Shown here: positions 61,160 through 64,000 of the stretch, one piece after another
Layout: each line of letters begins with the position of its first letter
How positions within the stretch are numbered: the first letter of the stretch is position 1
Assembly (NCBI GenBank): GCA_038049695.1
Contig: CP142453.1
Span: forward strand, 2,063,501 to 2,127,500
Direction: 5' to 3'
Source: Cinnamomum chago
Lineage: Eukaryota > Streptophyta > Magnoliopsida > Laurales > Lauraceae
Length of the DNA stretch: 64,000 nucleotides
Translations under genes and position numbers: made by a program
The notes under the pieces: generated by a model
Database searches by the model: none
What the model was told of the DNA's origin: nothing
Seen by the model: only the letters and a program-made list of their open reading frames with translations

Positions 61160-61249
61160 CATAACAACAGCAGCCATTGCTGCAATGAATGCGAGGAGCC
61201 CAGGCAAAATGCTGTTGGGAATAAAGGGAACAAACGTCGACCACATGAC
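61160..61249 (-). pseudogene. Orphan exon resembling maltose exporter MEX1
   Basis: The segment is bounded by CATTACAG and GTAAGCC splice sites and encodes exactly 30 residues, beginning VMWSTFVPFIPNSILPG and continuing as a hydrophobic helix (LLAFIAAMAAVVM). The MWSTFVP..PNSILPG block is, from memory, characteristic of the chloroplast-envelope maltose exporter MEX1, where it starts a transmembrane region. No other MEX1-like exon (for example the ARTGKLSE block that should follow) is visible on either side. It may be a captured or dispersed gene fragment, or an exon shared with an unrecognised membrane protein. Confidence 0.5.
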
Positions 61250-61777
61250 CTGTAATGGAATCAAGCACTAGATTCAGATTCACCTAAGGGAAAACAGAGA
61301 TATCTGTTACTTGTATTGAAAGCCTACTTTTCAGTTTCAAGCTCTGTTAAAACTGAGCTTGAACCTGAAATCTAGCATAAATTAAGTGGTGAAATTTCCT
61401 TCTTGGAATTTCATACCTACAGTGGAGACCGGCCAATTAAGCGAAAGAAATCAAATGCTCCTTTCATTAATATAAATTCATTTCCCCTGCATCTAATAAA
61501 CAAAATCGCAATTTCTCATTAAACTTATTTTAAAAGGAATCCAAAATGCGAAAATGAGAATCATAAGAAACCTCTTAGTAATCAGTACAGAATCACAAAC
61601 CTAACCATTGCTTTTGTCTGCAACTTCTCTGAAAATATAAGGTATTGCTTCAATGTATAATCCTTCGAACTACCAATCACCGCGACCATCGCCTTTCAAA
61701 CACATAACATTTAAAGAGTGACGTAACCACAATACAATAACTTGACTAAAATGAACAAACAACCAAAGTTTATATAC

Positions 61778-61848
61778 CTCATCGGACATGAATGGCGTGA
61801 TCTCAGGCGCCCGGCTGGTTTGTGTGGTTAATAGCCAATTTTGACGTA
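61778..61848 (-). CDS. Candidate exon of an unrecognised minus-strand gene
   Basis: Between an acceptor GCTGACAG and donor GTATAT, 71 bp encode RQNWLLTTQTSRAPEITPFM plus SDE, ending in phase 0. It would join in frame to the MEX1-like exon. No family was recognised. Confidence 0.35.
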
Positions 61849-63963
61849 CTGTCAGCAACACACACACACCAAAGAAACCAATAAAATAAAATACTGCTTT
61901 TGGAAAATGAAATGAGCAGTGAAGTCCAGTTTCGTGCTTTTTGCCCCACTCCTTTTTGGGTACTTGTGGTGTGATGCTTCAATCTAATTTCCAATTAAAA
62001 GAAGCAAACACAGAGGGCACTTTTGCATTTTTTTTTTTTTTTTTTTTTTGTAGAAACAAAAATGAAAAGTAGAAGCTTTTCCATGGAAAACATTTTTCAT
62101 AGTTTGCTGCGAACACTTTTCCTCAATCTAGTTCAAGTTACACTGCTTCAATCTAGTTACCAAAATTGAAAGAAGCAAACAGGGAGGGCTGGGCTGTTCA
62201 AAAGCACACTACTGGGCATGGTTAGTTGGGAAGGTGATTCAAACAACATTTCTATAGAAAACAGTTTCATACTTACGTCAAAAGAGAGAGAGAGAGAGAG
62301 AGAGAGAGATTGGCTATATCATCCACAAGAACTTTCAACTAATGAAAATAAACTAAGGAGGAGCCAGTTCCACACTGGAAACTCAGGTGGTCAAATACCA
62401 ACAACAACTAATGGATGAAAGAGAACTTGCACAGAAGTCTCTGACCCTCAAAATTAATCTGCATGCTTTTATTTCTTTTTAATATTTTTAGTTCAGGAGA
62501 AATATTTTAATCAGAGATGTCTCCTTGGTGGGTGCTCTAAGAATTTCCTTTGAGGAAATGCTCCCTCCATTTCACTTTTCTGAGGACATTCTCATTGTTA
62601 TGTAGGAAAAATTCCACCAGCTTTTCATCTCAGCCGCAGTTGTATTCTCACAAGTTATGTGTACACAATTAGTGTGCGTATCTTACACAGATTTTTTTGT
62701 ATTACACCTTTAAACCCAATAAGTGAATCGCACTTTTATAAATCCAAACTGCCCAAAATTACAAGCTTTACCATGAGAGTTTGGAAAAACACATGATTAA
62801 AAATAACAAATGGGAGTGAATCATGTGTTTTATCTATAATTTGCTCATACTAGTCTTTGGAAGTGGGTTAAGTTTCACCATAACAGTGTGATTAAAAGCT
62901 TTGAAATTTCAAAATCATTAATAAAGGTACCATTTGGAAACTATAAATCCTCTGAGGAAAAAAAGTTCGCTTTCCATATAGTCATGGAAAGCCCATGTTT
63001 GGAACTGTAATATTCCGCAAGGATTTGGAAGTATGAAATATTCATTTTTGAGGATTTTTAGAAGATAGAAACAGTTTCAAAAAACATTTTTATAAGGCCT
63101 GCAAAACACAGTTCAAGATTTTCTGTCATTGTTGCAGGCTCTTTATTTCAAGGTTCTAAACATCCCATTAGGGTGAAGGGGCCTACCCTCCACAACTTTT
63201 TGTGCCACATGAGTGTTTCCCTATCCAACAGTCTCAACATTGCAGACCAAGACACAAAAACAGTCTCACCATTGCAGACCAAGACACAAAAATCACCAAC
63301 AGGCATCAATTGCTCTGTAATTTCTGAAAAAATAACAATAAAATCATAAATCTATTCAATTACTCATGCAAACAAAATCCCCACAATCCCACATCATCCA
63401 ACCACCCCCAATATATCAACAGACAGCAAGTATCCCTCCTCTTCCAACACAAGACCACCAATCTACCAAAAAAAAAAAACCGGAAACAAAACCACTATTC
63501 CTGCGTCCTTCTGTTCCCATGTTTTCCTTAATCCCATCAAAACCCTAACTTTATCACAGATTTCACCACAACCCAACACCCAAATCACATTACAACAGAA
63601 TCCCAATTCCCCACAACCAAACAATTACACCCCACAGTTAAAGAACCAAACTTTCATTGTGCTATGCATATATTCACAATCTGGTATATCTAGCACAATG
63701 AATCAATGCTCAAGAGTCCTACCCATTTCGTGTAAATAGGAGTCCTGTAAGGCTCCTTTGCATGCATAGAATCCTGCTGTGCAATCAATCCATGACAATG
63801 AAGAATCCATGGCTTTCATGGGTTTTGGTTGGGCTATGAAAATGAATGCCAAAAAGAAAGTCATTGAATCCCAAAATCCAAATTCCCCCAAAATCAACCA
63901 CAGAAACCCAAAACAACACCCAAATCAACCGGAAAACGAATCCGCACATGGAGAAAGATCTGA
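61849..63963. other. Intron-like region near the right edge
   Basis: AT-rich with a poly-T tract (about 62031-62049), a (GA)n run (62284-62310) and the direct repeat ATTGCAGACCAAGACACAAAAA twice near 63239-63293. No coding DNA was recognised. Confidence 0.5.
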
Positions 63964-64000
63964 CCTTTCCACCGAGAGAGATCTTCTCAATGGAGAGGAT
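63964..64000 (-). CDS. Possible exon cut by the window edge
   Basis: The minus strand encodes ILSIEKISLGGK and then meets GTCAGATC as a donor. It could be the first or an early exon of the gene whose later fragments lie at 60-62 kb, but only 37 bases are available. Confidence 0.25.

Overview
The window is nuclear DNA from a flowering plant. Evidence: many-exon genes with GT-AG introns up to 3.7 kb, plant-specific families (DUF4057, plant annexin, LNK clock coactivator, F-box/DUF295) and abundant plant transposons (CACTA, hAT, PIF/Harbinger, TRIM, tRNA-derived SINEs, L1-type LINEs, a large solo LTR). The species cannot be named from what is visible; TE-filled introns suggest a medium-to-large genome.

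Left half (1-36 kb): conserved genes separated by TE debris. The last exon of a DUF4057 gene (186-458, +) opens the window. A complete Pumilio gene (7360-15952, +, five coding exons, 811 aa by my splice model) carries in its introns an antisense LINE relic, a tandem TRIM-like array and a decayed duplicate of one of its own PUM exons. A plant annexin (18336-20973, -, five exons, 316 aa) follows. Then comes a LNK1-like clock coactivator (25411-35993, +, eight exons, 650 aa) with two identical palindromic G-boxes upstream.

Right half (38-64 kb): a repeat-dominated accessory region. A Harbinger derivative with a Myb/SANT-like ORF (38108-39302) precedes a segmental array holding three F-box/DUF295 copies (about 41.9-45.2, 47.6-48.9 and 51.5-52.7 kb). 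All three look damaged: copy 1 lacks its F-box and was hit by a 2.4-kb solo LTR and an antisense retroposon; copy 2 is full length except for a stop codon at the conserved F-box Trp; copy 3 is 5'-truncated against a LINE fragment and frameshifted. Because the copies are paralogous, they serve as empty-site controls for the insertions.

From 56.2 kb a CACTA terminus with palindromic subterminal repeats is interrupted by a GC-extreme hAT-like element with a perfect 8-bp target duplication. Beyond it, to the window edge, lie exon-like fragments on the minus strand, one closely resembling a single exon of the maltose transporter MEX1. I could not assemble these into one gene.

Exon borders were set by reading splice sites and phase by eye. 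Family calls rest on recalled motifs, not on searches.
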